This document shows positions 43,874-55,074 of a stretch of 64,000 nucleotides of DNA, in pieces. A program made the position numbers and the translations under genes. Origin of the DNA: Hysterangium stoloniferum (taxonomy: Eukaryota; Basidiomycota; Agaricomycetes; Hysterangiales; Hysterangiaceae); the NCBI GenBank assembly GCA_015178975.1, contig WHVD01000133.1:163738-227737 (forward strand). Reading direction: 5' to 3'. How positions within the stretch are numbered: the first letter of the stretch is position 1; each line of letters opens with the position of its first letter. Below the pieces are notes generated by a model that saw nothing but the letters and a program-made list of their open reading frames with translations, searched no databases and had not been told where the DNA came from.

Positions 43874-44595
43874 TGTTACGACCGTGTCGCAACCCTATCG
43901 GTCCCGAGGTTATTGCCACTTGTCAACGTTTCAAGTCATCCTCTTGGAAACCATCGGCCCCGAAGCTGATGAATGTTTTCACGAAGATCAAACTCCGTTT
44001 ACGCCCATGTCAAAACAACCCGTATTGTCTGGTCAAACTTTGATACGTCCCCTTTATTATGTTGATCCGTTCAATCTTATGTTTCGCATATGTCTATCTA
44101 TATTTGTAGTCCTTGAACTATTTCCTTTTATCGTAATCCCGCTCTCGGTTATCATCGGCCTCCGAACTAATCATAAACTTCCCGTTCCTAGTCAAGCTTA
44201 TTGTTAATACCATGTTCTGCCCTTCTCCCCATTAGTATTTTCCAGATGCCTGTTACTTGTATATGAACCCGCTGTAGTTGTAGTTACTAGGCAATCAGAA
44301 TATCGACTCAGAATACCCTCATACGCCTGTATCAGTCTCATACTAAGAATCCCCCCATCCGCCTTTGCGTGCACTCGCCCACTCCCGGCCCCGACCCCTT
44401 GGCCCGACGCTCGACCTGTCCTTCAATTCCAATCGGTATCACGCCGAAAGGTACTCATTAGGATTAGTCTTCACCCGCCCGAAATTTAAGGACATCCTAC
44501 GGATATTTGCGAGGGCGCAGCACATCAGCTGAAGCCAAGTCCTTCCGATCGGTCCCTGTCGGCCACCGACATTAGTCAGTTTTCAGTTCTTAACA
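43874..44595 (+). mobile_element. Solo LTR I (722 bp)
   Basis: TGTTACGACCGTGTCGC...TTCTTAACA, flanked by GTCGG (43869-43873) and GTCAG (44596-44600), a 4/5 match. U5 block at 44511-44542 (GAGGGCGCAGC...GCTGAAGCCAAGTCC). Related to LTR L. Frames inside are not genes. Confidence 0.85.
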
Positions 44596-45740
44596 GTCAG
44601 GTTATTGAGAGGGTAGAGTGGGGTGGTTCAGTTGTATGGGTGGAGTGATGATGGAGGGTTCTTGCATGACAAGAATAACAGGATTGGGAAGGCACAATGT
44701 TGAGGCAATCAGCACTGATGCCATTGGTGACATGTTTGGAAGTAGTGGAGCAAAGGCAGGGGATTTGTGTGCAATGAGAGAAGTGGGGCAAGTATGGTAT
44801 CAGGGCATTTGGTATTGATGCTGTTGATGGTTCATCTGGGTGATACCCTCTCCAGATTTGGACTGAAGGTTGTAGTTTTCTTCTCTGATTGGGATTGCTG
44901 GTTACAAAATGGATCCTCTCAGGGAGTAAGAATCCTTCATGGCAGTCTACACCCAAGTATTTAGTCTTATACAAAGGGTTGTCTGACTGGCTTAAATCCA
45001 AGTTGGATGATGAGTCTGCAGGTCACATTCAATATGTTCTCTCTATGGGGCCCCTTCATTTGAGAAGCCATGGGGGTAATTTGACTCTGTCTCCTTGTCA
45101 CAATTCAACACTCTGCAGTTTGATCCTCCTGACCAGTTCCCAATTGTAGAAGATAGTGCCATCCTTTTCCTTCCTACTCTTCTTCCCCACTGCTCAGATA
45201 CATGGGGTGCCTTCATCACTAGCATCCATTTTAGCAAAATCTGTCCATTTGTATCCTGGGGGAGGGGAGATTATCACCAGGGTTCTGTCACCTCCCTTCC
45301 TCCTCAGTTCCTGTCTAACTTGTTTAGATAGAGTCCCTATCTTAGTGCCTCTACTCCTCTGGTCTTCCTAGCGCTCCACTTTCCTCTTCCTCTTAATCTC
45401 TCTTAATTCCACCTCTGCTTTCACAGAGAAGTCCTTGCTCCATTATGCACATCTAATCTCTTCTGCCATAGATGGAAATATGGATTGCAGTTTGGGGAGG
45501 ACCTTATCCCAACTACTGTGGATGCCGTCCCAGTTGCTGTCCAATGAAGGCTGTGATGTCGACAAAGAAGCCTCTGTGTTACTCCCACACACTTGACACT
45601 TTCCATACAAGATGAGGGATTGGGAAATGTTATGGTGGTAGAAAGAGGGGTAGTTATTTGAGATCAGGGGAAATATGTAGAGAGAGATGGAAGAGACAAA
45701 GAGAGTCATGAAAGATTTTAGCAAATTTACATTTCTTTTA

Positions 45741-46243
45741 TATTAATTTAAACCCCACTCAGTTGCCAATGCAAAGAGATCAAGGGGGGAAAGAGGAGAA
45801 TGGGAAAAAGGGGGGGATTGATTACATTTGTAGATAGATAAAATAACATGATTGTGTTCTTGAGCACAGAAGGTAGCATATAGTTTGTTAAATCCCATAA
45901 ATGGCTTTGTAGGCCCTGAGGAGTGCAGGAGCATTTCAAGGGTCATTACTGTTTAGCCAGGTATCCTATTCTGGTCTGTATCCTTTTCATCTAACTCAAA
46001 AGAGTAATTGAGTTTGATGCTTCTTGTGTCCTACTATTACTTTGACCTCATACTCTTTGACCTTGGTATTCAATTCCCTTGGATTCTCAAGTTGAGTCCT
46101 TTGTCTGAATTCCTTGGGAGAGAAATGATATGCTCCCTGTTGATGACTGGGTGTATTTGGTATTTGGCAGGAATTCTAAGCCAGAAAACTTGAGAGTTGA
46201 TCTTTTCCAAAACTTTAAATGGTCTTATTCATCTTTGGATGAG
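45741..46243 (-). pseudogene. Element IV pol C-terminus with chromodomain remnant
   Basis: In broken frames the minus strand gives an integrase tail (FWLRIPAKYQIHPVINREH; compare element I HPVINRDHL) and a decayed chromodomain (a LLFELDEKDTDQNRIPG stretch, then LEMLLHSSGPTKPFMGFNKL; compare ALLRVYKALF). A TATA-like AT-rich spacer separates it from ORF3, as in element I. Everything upstream of this in element IV is lost; an LTR H fragment starts at 46244. Confidence 0.65.
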
Positions 46244-46417
46244 TGTTAGGATCCTCACCCTTTCAGGCCCCACAACTTGGTCTTACCTTTATAACCTTTC
46301 CAGGACCCAACACTTGGTTTATGTTGTTATCCCTGTCTTTCAGCCCCTGCAACTTGTTTGTACCCTTGTAACCCTCCAGCATCCTGACATCAGAGCCCCT
46401 GAAACATGGTACCACCA
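46244..46417 (+). mobile_element. LTR H fragment (5' end)
   Basis: TGTTAGGATCCTCACCC onward matches LTR H at 32428 for about 170 bp and is then cut by LTR L at 46418. The left flank ATGAG has no visible partner. Confidence 0.8.
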
Positions 46418-47430
46418 TGTTAAGAACTGGGATGGGAGGTTTGGGGAACCAATGGGGACCAAATGGAAGGACTTGGCTTCAGCTTATGTGCTGCACCCTC
46501 GCAAAGGTACTGTCAAATGTCCTTAAATTTCAAATGTATAGGGTAATACTCAGTGATTGGAAACTGAGCCATATGCAAACAGTTGGAGACCGAAGTGATG
46601 AATATTGAAATTGAGGTCAAAGTCGTAAATGTAGGTTGAATCATAAATCAGATGGAGTCGGAATGTGGTGGTCATGAATAGATAATGGAGTCAGAAATTA
46701 GTGGGGTATCTAAGTCAATATTCTGATTGTCTAATAACTACATTTACAGCGGGTTTATATACGAGTTGTCAGCATCTAGAAACTACTAACTAAGGGAAGA
46801 GTGGAAACATGATTGACAAATAAATGTGACTAGAAACTGGAAGGTTACAATAAGATCAGAAGCTGAGATTTAGCCGAGAGCGGGATTACAAGAAAAGGGA
46901 ATAGTGCATGGGCTACAAGTATATATGGGGACATGTGAAAGTCGAATAATATTCTACTGATCGAACTCGAAAGCCTCGTTCGACAAAGTATATATTCCCC
47001 CTGTCGATGAAGTAAGAGGCTATTACCAGTCACGAGAACTCACGGAAGTATTTGTCGAAGAAGTTACGACAAGATAGATTACTAGTATCACTAATTCACA
47101 GATATTTCAACTGACTTCCCTTGCTCCTTTTGTAGCCCTTTTATGCTTTTCTTCACATTGTTATGACTATGTTATGAACTAATAATGAAATCATACATGA
47201 TGTCGAAATGAGACATGTCAAAAGAGATTTGATGTTGTCGAATAACGTTCGGGTTTGTTGAGTCGAAGAGTTGTCGAAAGTTACCTTTGAATATTTGTGA
47301 CAATATTGTGACTTGTGATAGTTGTGACAGTTGCCGAAATGATGACTTGATCAATAACTTGGAACATTGATAGATGGTAGTATGCTTGGGGACCATCAGA
47401 TTGTGACACAGTTATGACATGGTCATAACA
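46418..47430 (-). mobile_element. LTR L (about 1013 bp)
   Basis: TGTTAAGAACTGGG...TGGTCATAACA. In reverse it starts like LTR I (TGTTATGACCATGTC versus TGTTACGACCGTGTC) and has the U5 block at 46469-46500. Flanks CACCA and AATCA do not match, so at least one side has been rearranged. Confidence 0.7.
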
Positions 47431-47523
47431 AATCAACTGTATAGTATGATTCTGAATGACTGCTCGAGTGTTGAAGAGAATAACGAGAGGGTCAAATAAC
47501 AGAGTAGCGCGGATGTAGTCCAC
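47431..47523 (-). mobile_element. LTR K-like fragment
   Basis: ATCAACTGTATAGTATGATT ... CAGAGTAGCGCGGATGTAGT matches the middle of LTR K (40470-40570). It lies between LTR L and LTR F copy 4. Confidence 0.65.
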
Positions 47524-48280
47524 TGTTACGACCAGACAATCCCGCCGGACTCTGGGCGCTAACCTGTACGCCATCACACCCTACACGCACCAAATGTCTG
47601 TTTATAGTATTTCCCGCCTGGACTCCGTATGTCAAGACTCATTACGTTCGACCTCATTATGACACATATCAGTCACTGGACTTCCCGCCGGACTCCGTCT
47701 CTGTCTATGTCCGTCTTTGTCCCACACATCAGTCACCAGACCCCGCTCAGAATCCCCTCACCGCTCTAATCGAGCCCCGTTCCCATTTTAGTCAAATGAC
47801 CTGTCACAATTTAGGACTCCACTCCCACTCCATTTCCCGTTATGGGTTATGCTTTGTCACGATTTGGACTCCGCTCCATTCCATCCCGTTCCTAACACCA
47901 AACTTGGTGTTTATTATTCCCATTTTATGTTTTGTTAGTTTCGTTTCATCATTACTGGATTTGGTATGTCATTCACTCCACAGTCTATATAAACTGGCAG
48001 ATGTTGTACATACAATCCAGTCAGAACATTAGCTTAGATTCCCCCCAGTAATCTAATAACATTTTCCACTCTAAAAACCCTACTTGATTCACACCGCTCG
48101 CACTAGTCAGAGCCCATGGGCTCCAGTGCATCTATCTCTCTCAACTATCTCAACTCACAACCCACGACCTCCGACCTCTGACCTATGACCTACGACTCAC
48201 AAACCCCACCCAGACTCCGTGGGATTCCCGTCCGCCTGTTTGAAATTGGACAACACGATCTAGCGAGGGCACAGCCTATA
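47524..48280 (+). mobile_element. LTR F, copy 4, 3' truncated
   Basis: Starts TGTTACGACCAGACAATCC, contains CTATATAAACTGGCAG near 47984, and stops inside the U5 block (GAGGGCACAGCCTATA at 48265-48280), where LTR L sequence begins. The minisatellite site here holds short CGACCTCCGACC-type units (48160-48200). Confidence 0.85.
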
Positions 48281-48424
48281 TGTCACAACTGTCACATGTC
48301 ATGTATTGTCACAAACATTCAAAGGTAACTTTCGACAACTCTTTGACTTATCGAATTCAACTCAACAAAACTGAACATTATTCGACACCATCGAATCTCT
48401 TTTGACATGTCTCATTTCGATGTC
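48281..48424 (+). mobile_element. LTR L fragment, inverted relative to 46418-47430
   Basis: ACAAACATTCAAAGGTAACT and the following 100 bases, including TCTCTTTTGACATGTCTCAT, are the complement of about 47200-47345. It truncates the gene on its right. Confidence 0.75.
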
Positions 48425-49897
48425 ATATAGACATGAATGCCGAATCGAGTAGAATTCTTCTTGGAGTTGCGTCAGCCAATCTCCATTCCAGAGACTCCAG
48501 AAGCTTATAAAACACTGTCAAGACAGCTTCGGGTGTTTTAGAAGGAGTAGGATTTGCATGGGAGTGCTTTTCGTGGCAAATGATGAGGATGTATGGACAG
48601 CAAGTTAGATCATATGGATAATAAAATTCAAATCAAACAGGACATTCTTCAGTGTGATCCATAGTGCCTTTAGTCAAAATTCCATTTGAGTCTCTATGCC
48701 AGTTTGCTACCACAGAGTATCAGAAAAGAGTTCTATGGAAATTTATACCACTTACAACAAAATGCCTTCTGTTCACGTGGTGTAGCAACTGTAGTACAGG
48801 GTGCCAATAGTCCATAGCCTTCCACTGAGGCCTGTAGTTCTATTTCCAAGATTAATTGAATATCATTGTTGAACAATGCCTCCAAATAAGTCAAATTATA
48901 TTCTTGAAGATTTAAAAGAATTAGATGAGCATTATGGCCTTTTCGGCGATATTCACAACTATGAGTTCATAAACCAGTTGTCAGGCAACTTTCACACGAG
49001 TAATAAAACAAAAACTCACTGTACGAAGGCTTTACCATAATCATTCCTACAGAATAAGAGCTTCCCAGTGCAGTGGGAGTGTGTTTGTGCCTTTGAACGC
49101 ATATCACAAAGTCCTTCATAGTATGTACCTGCTGAAGTCATTTCATGAGCCCCAAACTCTTCACTGTTATCCTCTGCAACTAATAAATCATTTTCCATGT
49201 CAAAAATGCATCCATGCTCCCTCAAAGAGCAATAGAATGCTAGGGTTTTCATAAATACTTCTTGTGAAGCATTGAAGGCTTGTGAAACAGGTTTTCCTAA
49301 AAATAAAGAGGGCTGTTTGTTGAAAGAGCACTTTTTTATTCCACAACCTAAAGGATTAGATTTGTTTTAAGCTGAAAAAGATTGGTTTCAAAACTTGAAC
49401 TTACACTTTATTTTAAGCTGTGAGCAGAATACTGACTCCCCAGTATGCCTGTCATGCAACATATGACATTTGATAATTTCTCGGCCACCATGTTGGCCTC
49501 CAAGAGAATACTGAATATTTTCCTTTGGGTCTATGTAGTTTTCAGAGTTTACAGGGAAAAAATGAGCAACAGAACCCTTTAAAACAGCTGCAGCTTCTGG
49601 AAACTCCACAATAACACCTGTTGGATGATATATAAATGAGTCTGCATAACTTTTGCGTGTCACTTGATTTTTTTTGAGTAGTATATCTTCGGCACTGAAT
49701 AATTGGGATGGAGGAGCATTATATTTTTGAAGGGGAAGAGGTGGACTAGCAGGCTGTGTATTTTGTGTGACAAGACAACAGATATTGTCAAGTTCTAATG
49801 GCAAGTCAGTTTGATTTGAGTATTTGAGTAGCCCAACATCTTCGAGAATTTGCCTTGCTTTTTTTACTGCTTCGACTTGCTCGGATGTGAGGGACAT
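48425..49897 (-). pseudogene. Truncated four-exon gene of an uncharacterised agaricomycete family
   Basis: Exon 1 49897-49405 (start MSLTSEQVEAVKKARQIL), intron 57 bp, exon 2 49347-49020, intron 61 bp, exon 3 48958-48756, intron 49 bp, exon 4 from 48706. All introns are GT-AG and keep frame. Landmarks: HPTGVIVEFPEAA, IQYSLGGQHGGREIIKCHML, KCCGIKKCSF, CEYRRKGHNAHLI, YLEALFNND, GYGLLAPCTTV, CNWHRDSNGILTKGTMDH, HSHANPTPSKTP and WRLADATPRRILLDSAFM. Exon 4 has an in-frame TGA at 48635-48633 and is cut off at 48425 by an LTR fragment. I recall repetitive agaricomycete proteins with this order but no assigned function; a transposon-encoded protein is possible. Confidence 0.75.
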
Positions 49898-50788
49898 GGG
49901 ATGGAAGAGCGCGGACCATTTACAATGTTAGTCTAATACTCACAAATAAATAATAAATAGCTTAATAAAGTATAATATAAATAAATCTTGCTATAAAAAA
50001 ATGAAATGTCTTAGGTCCGAGGTGTTTTAACATGCATATATCCCTCGTACCGAACTGGAGATTTGAGCTGTGTTGCTGACTAAGCAGTCTAGTATTTTTT
50101 TTCACCTTGATACCATCCTCCGTGGATGTTATCTGACTTCATATTGGCTAAAATATTGACAATCTCGATTGACGGAGGTGATATATACAGTATGTGGGTA
50201 TGTGCACTGTTTTATGATGAATTAATGGCTTTCTTTTCTTTTTAACTTCACATATATTTTGTAAAGCTTGGTGTCGTCATGCTGAAGAGAGTGGAGGAAT
50301 CTGGATGATTCAAGACACACGCTTGCCACTCTATACTGCTCTGGTGATTACCAGTCTTATTTTATTTTATTTTATTTTTACTTAAGAGGAATGTTAGGAA
50401 GTCATTACAGGCTCGATGACGTTGTTGAGTCAGTCACTACACGGAGATCTCATTAACAACACCATGGAGATCTCTTTCACAGAAACATGGAGATCTTTAG
50501 GTTATCATGGAGATAAAGGTGAGATTGTACTATACACTTCATATTTGTGCGCCGGCTGATTTTCTTCATAACATCTCAATGTTTTCCACTCATATTCGGG
50601 ATACAGTGCATAGGATTGTCATGGATCTATGGGTGTCGAAATAAATTGGTGCGTCATCATAAAATTACTCAGCATTGTCTAACTGATACATAAAGAGACA
50701 TAGATTTCAACTCCCTGACCACTTGACCACTTCTGCCACCTTTTCTACCACCCCATCCACCAGTAATACCAATATCACAAAGATCTAC
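49898..50788. other. Intergenic with a repeated ATGGAGATCT word
   Basis: No coding sequence is evident. At about 50436-50515 the words ACGGAGATCT, ATGGAGATCT, ATGGAGATCT and ATGGAGATAA occur at 25-40-bp intervals. The stretch lies between two divergently oriented genes, so it could be a bidirectional promoter region (inference). A tract of TTTTA repeats is at about 50357-50380. Confidence 0.4.
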
Positions 50789-51938
50789 ATGTGCTCAACT
50801 TCTCTCACAGACACAGGTGCGGGTGGCCGACTGCATGTACCCTCTCGACTCGCATTGAGCGCTGCTACTACACGTGCACAAATTCGTGCCATGGATCCAG
50901 CCATGAGGAGAGATCTCTTTGCAGAATACATCATATTGCAAAAGCATTCTAAAAACCTTGTTTTTTTTGACCGAGAGTTTGATGAGGCGCGAGAGTTTCC
51001 TTAGTGAGTACTTATGCTTTACTTTTTGTTTATCTTTTTCTAACCTGCTTATCTAGTCCAATGTCACAAGGCCGTGTCATTTATCCAGAGGGTATCCCTG
51101 CCTATCTAAACATGCGACACATCAAATTCGAATGTTTTTGCGCATTGTTGTCACCTGTATTGCTAGAGGTGAAGACCATCGCTGGACGAACCCGCGCATT
51201 CTGCTCTGATTGTGGCTTAAATGGTAAGTCGGATAGTGCTTATATATTGCGCATTGTTTGCTAAATCATGCCTAGTCATTATTGACGAGAAGTACGTGAG
51301 TGCCAACCTTGCGGCAGATTATCCCACACAGGATAAAGATGGCGGTGTGTTGGCAAGTGTGTATGTAACAACTAAGATGATCTAATATCTTTACAGCTGT
51401 CTCGCCGGTGTCTTCTACTCCATATCGCCATATTCCACCTCGCGCTCCTCTTCATAGGAGGGTACTTATAACAACTCGCAAGCGATCTTCTCTTGCATAT
51501 GCAGCGAGTCATCCTGTGGTAGCTGGTGAGTACAGTTGTATAATCAATAGCTACCTTCAAATCTTACCAGCAATAGCATTGGTACCGCCTGGTATTCAAG
51601 CAGCCTCACGATCCCCACTTCAACGTGCAACCGGAACCCATGCCGTCACTCAGCAGCACGAAGTACGCTCACCCCTTTTTTCTACCCCCACTCATTTTCG
51701 TTCGAGCCAATCGAGCAGTAGTCCCATCGGCGGAATAGTCGTTGGCCCAAGTCATAGTCGTTGCTCAGCTCCCGCTGTCGACAGGTCAAGTTGTGATCGT
51801 TTATCTCCCACCAGCAGCTTGGACACCAATCGAGATGGAAGCCCTGATATACTTGAATTTTGTAATGAATGTGCTGCTTATTTCCCTCCCAAGGCATTCA
51901 AGGCTCATATTGCAGACTGTCGCGGCCATCGTGCGTAA
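50789..51938 (+). CDS. Unknown protein, four exons, C-terminal Cys/His cluster
   Basis: Exons 50789-51003, 51057-51223, 51397-51525 and 51571-51938; introns of 53, 173 and 45 bp, all GT(G/A)AG(T)...AG and frame-preserving. The start is the first ATG in frame (MCSTSLTDTGAG); the frame is open about 100 bp further upstream without another ATG. Features: YPEGIPAYLNMRHIKFECFC, GRTRAFCSDCGLN (paired CxxC-like cysteines), a serine/proline-rich middle, and the end FCNECAAYFPPKAFKAHIAD(C), which resembles a degenerate C2HC zinc finger. Not recognised beyond that. It looks intact and is probably a host gene. Confidence 0.7.
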
Positions 51939-53002
51939 TGTCTTGCCACGCAGCTTACCCTCCTATTCTCGCTTTTTATTATCGTTCTAATTTTTTTTAA
52001 TAAGATTGTAAAGTACATATATTTCAATGCTACGAGATCGTGCTAGACTGTGCATATTTATAAGTGACTATATAGAATTACAGCAACTTGAGATCTAGGC
52101 GGCCAGACATGTTATTTAACACCCATGGCTCGCATTGTTTATTGCGTCTTTGACAAATACGAAGTGGCTGGGGGCCTTACAGCGGAATGAAGTCGACCTC
52201 ATTTAATTTCACACTTGATGCCATCAGATCTGGAAGGACATACGCGAATGGTAACAATCGACCTATAACTCTCCCGAGAGTGGCGAGTGACATTTCACGT
52301 TTTAGATATGGCACCACTGATGATGTGCTCCTTATATATATATTAATTCAGATTAAACCTAAACTCGTCCACCACTGTCCGCATCCTGCTCCACTGGAGC
52401 CCGATAGAAGTTTGACAAGATTTAAATACCAGACAAGAAAATACAGTCAACTCCCTTATAACACATCCCTGGTAAAGCCTATACTCTCTAATAATGCATA
52501 CAATTATGGAGTAATCAAGTTGCTACGCGGGTTTTAATACCCCCCTCATAACCCATACTCTTGGCCTATGATGATGGATTTCAATTTTCGTACGCGGTGA
52601 CATTATGTGTTTACCTAGATAAGAAATGGTACCTCAATAAATTGTTGTAAGTATTCTAAGTTGAATAAATTCACATGAACTATTCTTACCAGTAGCGAAG
52701 GCAAGAGTTCGTTCGGACAAGTCCGGCCTCATGAGCCATGGGAGCAGTGATTGAGTTTGAGGCTTTCCTATATATCAGAGTCTTTTACTTACCTATCATG
52801 AGTTTCGAGGACTTGTTCTCGATAGAACGCAATTCACAACTTAGTTGCACCTCTTGGGAGCATTTGCGGTAAATCACTTTCCACAATGTGCATATGTTTC
52901 CGCTCTACCAGGTCTAACAAGCCCCTGCCAGGAGCGATCTGGTCGTATTGACAAATTCTTGATTTAACTCGCTTTCGCCGCCCCCCCTCGGACGACTTTT
53001 TT
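51939..53002. other. Intergenic; possible pogo-like terminus near 52443
   Basis: No convincing gene (the 116-codon frame at 52187-52537 has no supporting features). ACAGTCAACTCCCTTATAAC at 52443-52462 resembles the terminal sequence of pogo/Fot-type elements and is followed by CCCTGGTAAAGCC; no second end was found. The 5' leader of the next gene ends in CCGCCCCCCCTCGG. Confidence 0.35.
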
Positions 53003-54375
53003 ATGTTGTTTTTGTTGGTTGTCACAGTTATAGGTCTCGCATGTACGCACCGAAGCAGTGCGCAAACGGTAAGTGTTTCTCTTGCTGAAAATAGCTTTCC
53101 ACTGATTAGTATTGTCATGAAGACCGATGTAAATTGTACTTCAGACCCATGGGTTTGTAATATTCACTTTGACTCGACTTGTGAATTTACGTGTCATTTA
53201 AATAGACTTTTAATGAGAAGAATTTAAGCCCATGTCTGGGTAAGTGGACCTTTCCACACTTTGAAGCTGAATACAATTTGACCTCGATTCAATCCAGTCG
53301 CTTCTGCGCTGATGGTACCGTGCAGCAATGGCAGTATGTTCTTATTCTCATTTTACCCCTTGGGTCATTCACACGTTTTCTTCAGACATAGATGTCGGTC
53401 CGATAAGCAAGGGCTATGTATATGTTAACCCCACACCAACCAGCTGTGGATGCAGTACGGTGGTTTACTCGCTCATGGCAGCCTGTGCTGCATGTCAGGG
53501 AGTCGAACCCGGTATCACAAAGTAAGCACTCGCTACGAGTATTCTAATCACACCCCTCACTTATCAATGTCATCATCTAACATCCTAAACAGGTGGAGTG
53601 AATGGATCCAGAATTGTTCACCATCAGATATCCTAATCAGTCAATACTCCATGCCAATCCCACAAAATATATCCATCCCTAGCTGGGCCTATGTCAATGT
53701 TGCAACCCTCGACGAATGGGACTCGTCAGCGGCATTTTATATCCATGGTCTTAGTGTGTCAGACTCTGCAGCAGTAGCTTCAGCAACTGGAACTTCCGGC
53801 CTGCCGAACACCACATCAATAGCTTCAGCAACTGCAACTGATGGCGTATCGAACACTACAGAAGTAGCGACAGTGACTGGAGTTATAGCGTCAACTGGAA
53901 CTGTAGCGTCAGCTGGAGCGCTGAGCAAGAAATCGAACCATACAGGCACGATTGCAGGCGTTGTTGGTGGTGTCGTAGGACTTGCCTTGATTGCCGTAGG
54001 TGTGTACATCTTAGTAATGAGGCGGCACAATACCACGTCCCCGGCTTCCCGTGGTGATGCGGAAAAGTTTCATTTCGCGGCCAGCACATCATCTAGTGGA
54101 TTCCTCCCGCCAACTGTCGCAACGCCGACCGAGCCGAAGAGACTTTATGTAAATCCTTCATGTTATTAATACTGTTACTAATACTCACTTTGCATCCTTG
54201 TCAGGACCCCTCTGATCCGAGTACATTCCCCGACACTTACGCTCCATCACTCCCACACGCACCTGCGACCGGCGCCTCTGATAGCGTAGCTGCATACAAC
54301 CACCCCCAGAATCGCCTGTCATCACCCGCCAGCGGCAAGCCCAGTACACATTACAACGGGGTTGCTGAGCTGTAA
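53003..54375 (+). CDS. Signal peptide - Cys-rich ectodomain - single TM protein, seven exons
   Basis: Exons 53003-53068, 53123-53152, 53206-53239, 53298-53333, 53386-53521, 53593-54148 and 54205-54375; introns 52-71 bp. The signal peptide is MLFLLVVTVIGLACTHRSSA. The ectodomain has VNCTSDPW, SPCLVASALMVPC, CGCSTVVYSLMAACAACQG and W(S)EWIQNC, then an Ala/Ser/Thr-rich repeated stalk (ASATGTSG, ASATATDG), a TM segment IAGVVGGVVGLALIAVGVYI with stop-transfer RRH, and a Ser/Pro-rich tail. The order matches a large agaricomycete family of putative plasma-membrane proteins whose role is unknown. Three tiny exons (30, 34 and 36 nt) are needed to keep the Cys motifs in frame. It looks intact. Confidence 0.8.
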
Positions 54376-55074
54376 GGATCTTAACAGTAGTCCGTTGGAG
54401 AAAGCGAGCTATTGGGAACTTGCGCAGACCACAGTAGATAATATAATATACCACTTTTCTTATGCACGAGTAAACTGCTGGGGAGTTTATATATCCTATA
54501 AGGGAGAAATCTCTAGAAGGGATTGGTAAATAAGGGACAGAAATATTACTAAAGGTATGCGAAGTATGTTCTAATATATTTTAGAATATTCTAGGCACTG
54601 TCAATCCTTGAATTTTGTTTGAATTTTGTGGTCGGTGCATTCGCATGAGTTTCTCCATTTAGGAAGTTGTAGAAGCACGAGAAATCGGCCGCATTAGATA
54701 CTTCAGCTATGGCAGGTAACCTCCCAGTCATTTGTGCCAACCACTATCTGTTAGATTATGTAATACCAACCATTGTTCCAACTGTTACTTAATACAGCTC
54801 TGAGTTTAGTGTGTACAAGGCTATGACCTGTGGGGGGCAAGCCCCCACCACCCCACCACCCCACAACTTTACTCTGTATCAATAATTCTAAGTGTTTATC
54901 AGACCATGTCATCTACCTCAAAAACTTATTTAAATTTTATTAATTATTTATAATTCAATACCTTTATATACATTTTGTAATCATTAAATGTAAAAGACAT
55001 ACATATATGTATAAGCCAGTCTCTCTTTGCAACTGGGCCTGAATACCTATTTATGTGTTAATAATGATGTCATT
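54376..55074. other. Intergenic, nothing firm
   Basis: A C-rich stretch (CCACCACCCCACCACCCC near 54846-54866) and AT-rich flanks. TGTTAGATTATG near 54749 could be an LTR start but has no partner end. No coding sequence seen. Confidence 0.4.

Larger units (their letters stand above)
39641..45740 (-). pseudogene. Element IV ORF3 homologue, fragmented by nested elements
   Basis: After removing LTR K, LTR F copy 3 and LTR I, the minus strand shows pieces collinear with element I ORF3: about 45640-45400 (NTEASLSTSQPSLDSN, VELREIKRKRKVER), 45360-45190 (PPPGYKWTDFAKMDASDEGT), 45180-44830 (KEKDGTIFYNWELVRRIKL; YLGVDCHEGFLLPERIHFV), 41014-40793 (DLMDVDISNV ... LMHISINYPST) and 40154-39660 (ARDFVDLLKKL ... 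KRKKAYGHLG). It is full of stops. Function unknown; conservation of order and motifs across two divergent LTR families argues that ORF3 is a genuine element gene. Confidence 0.75.
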
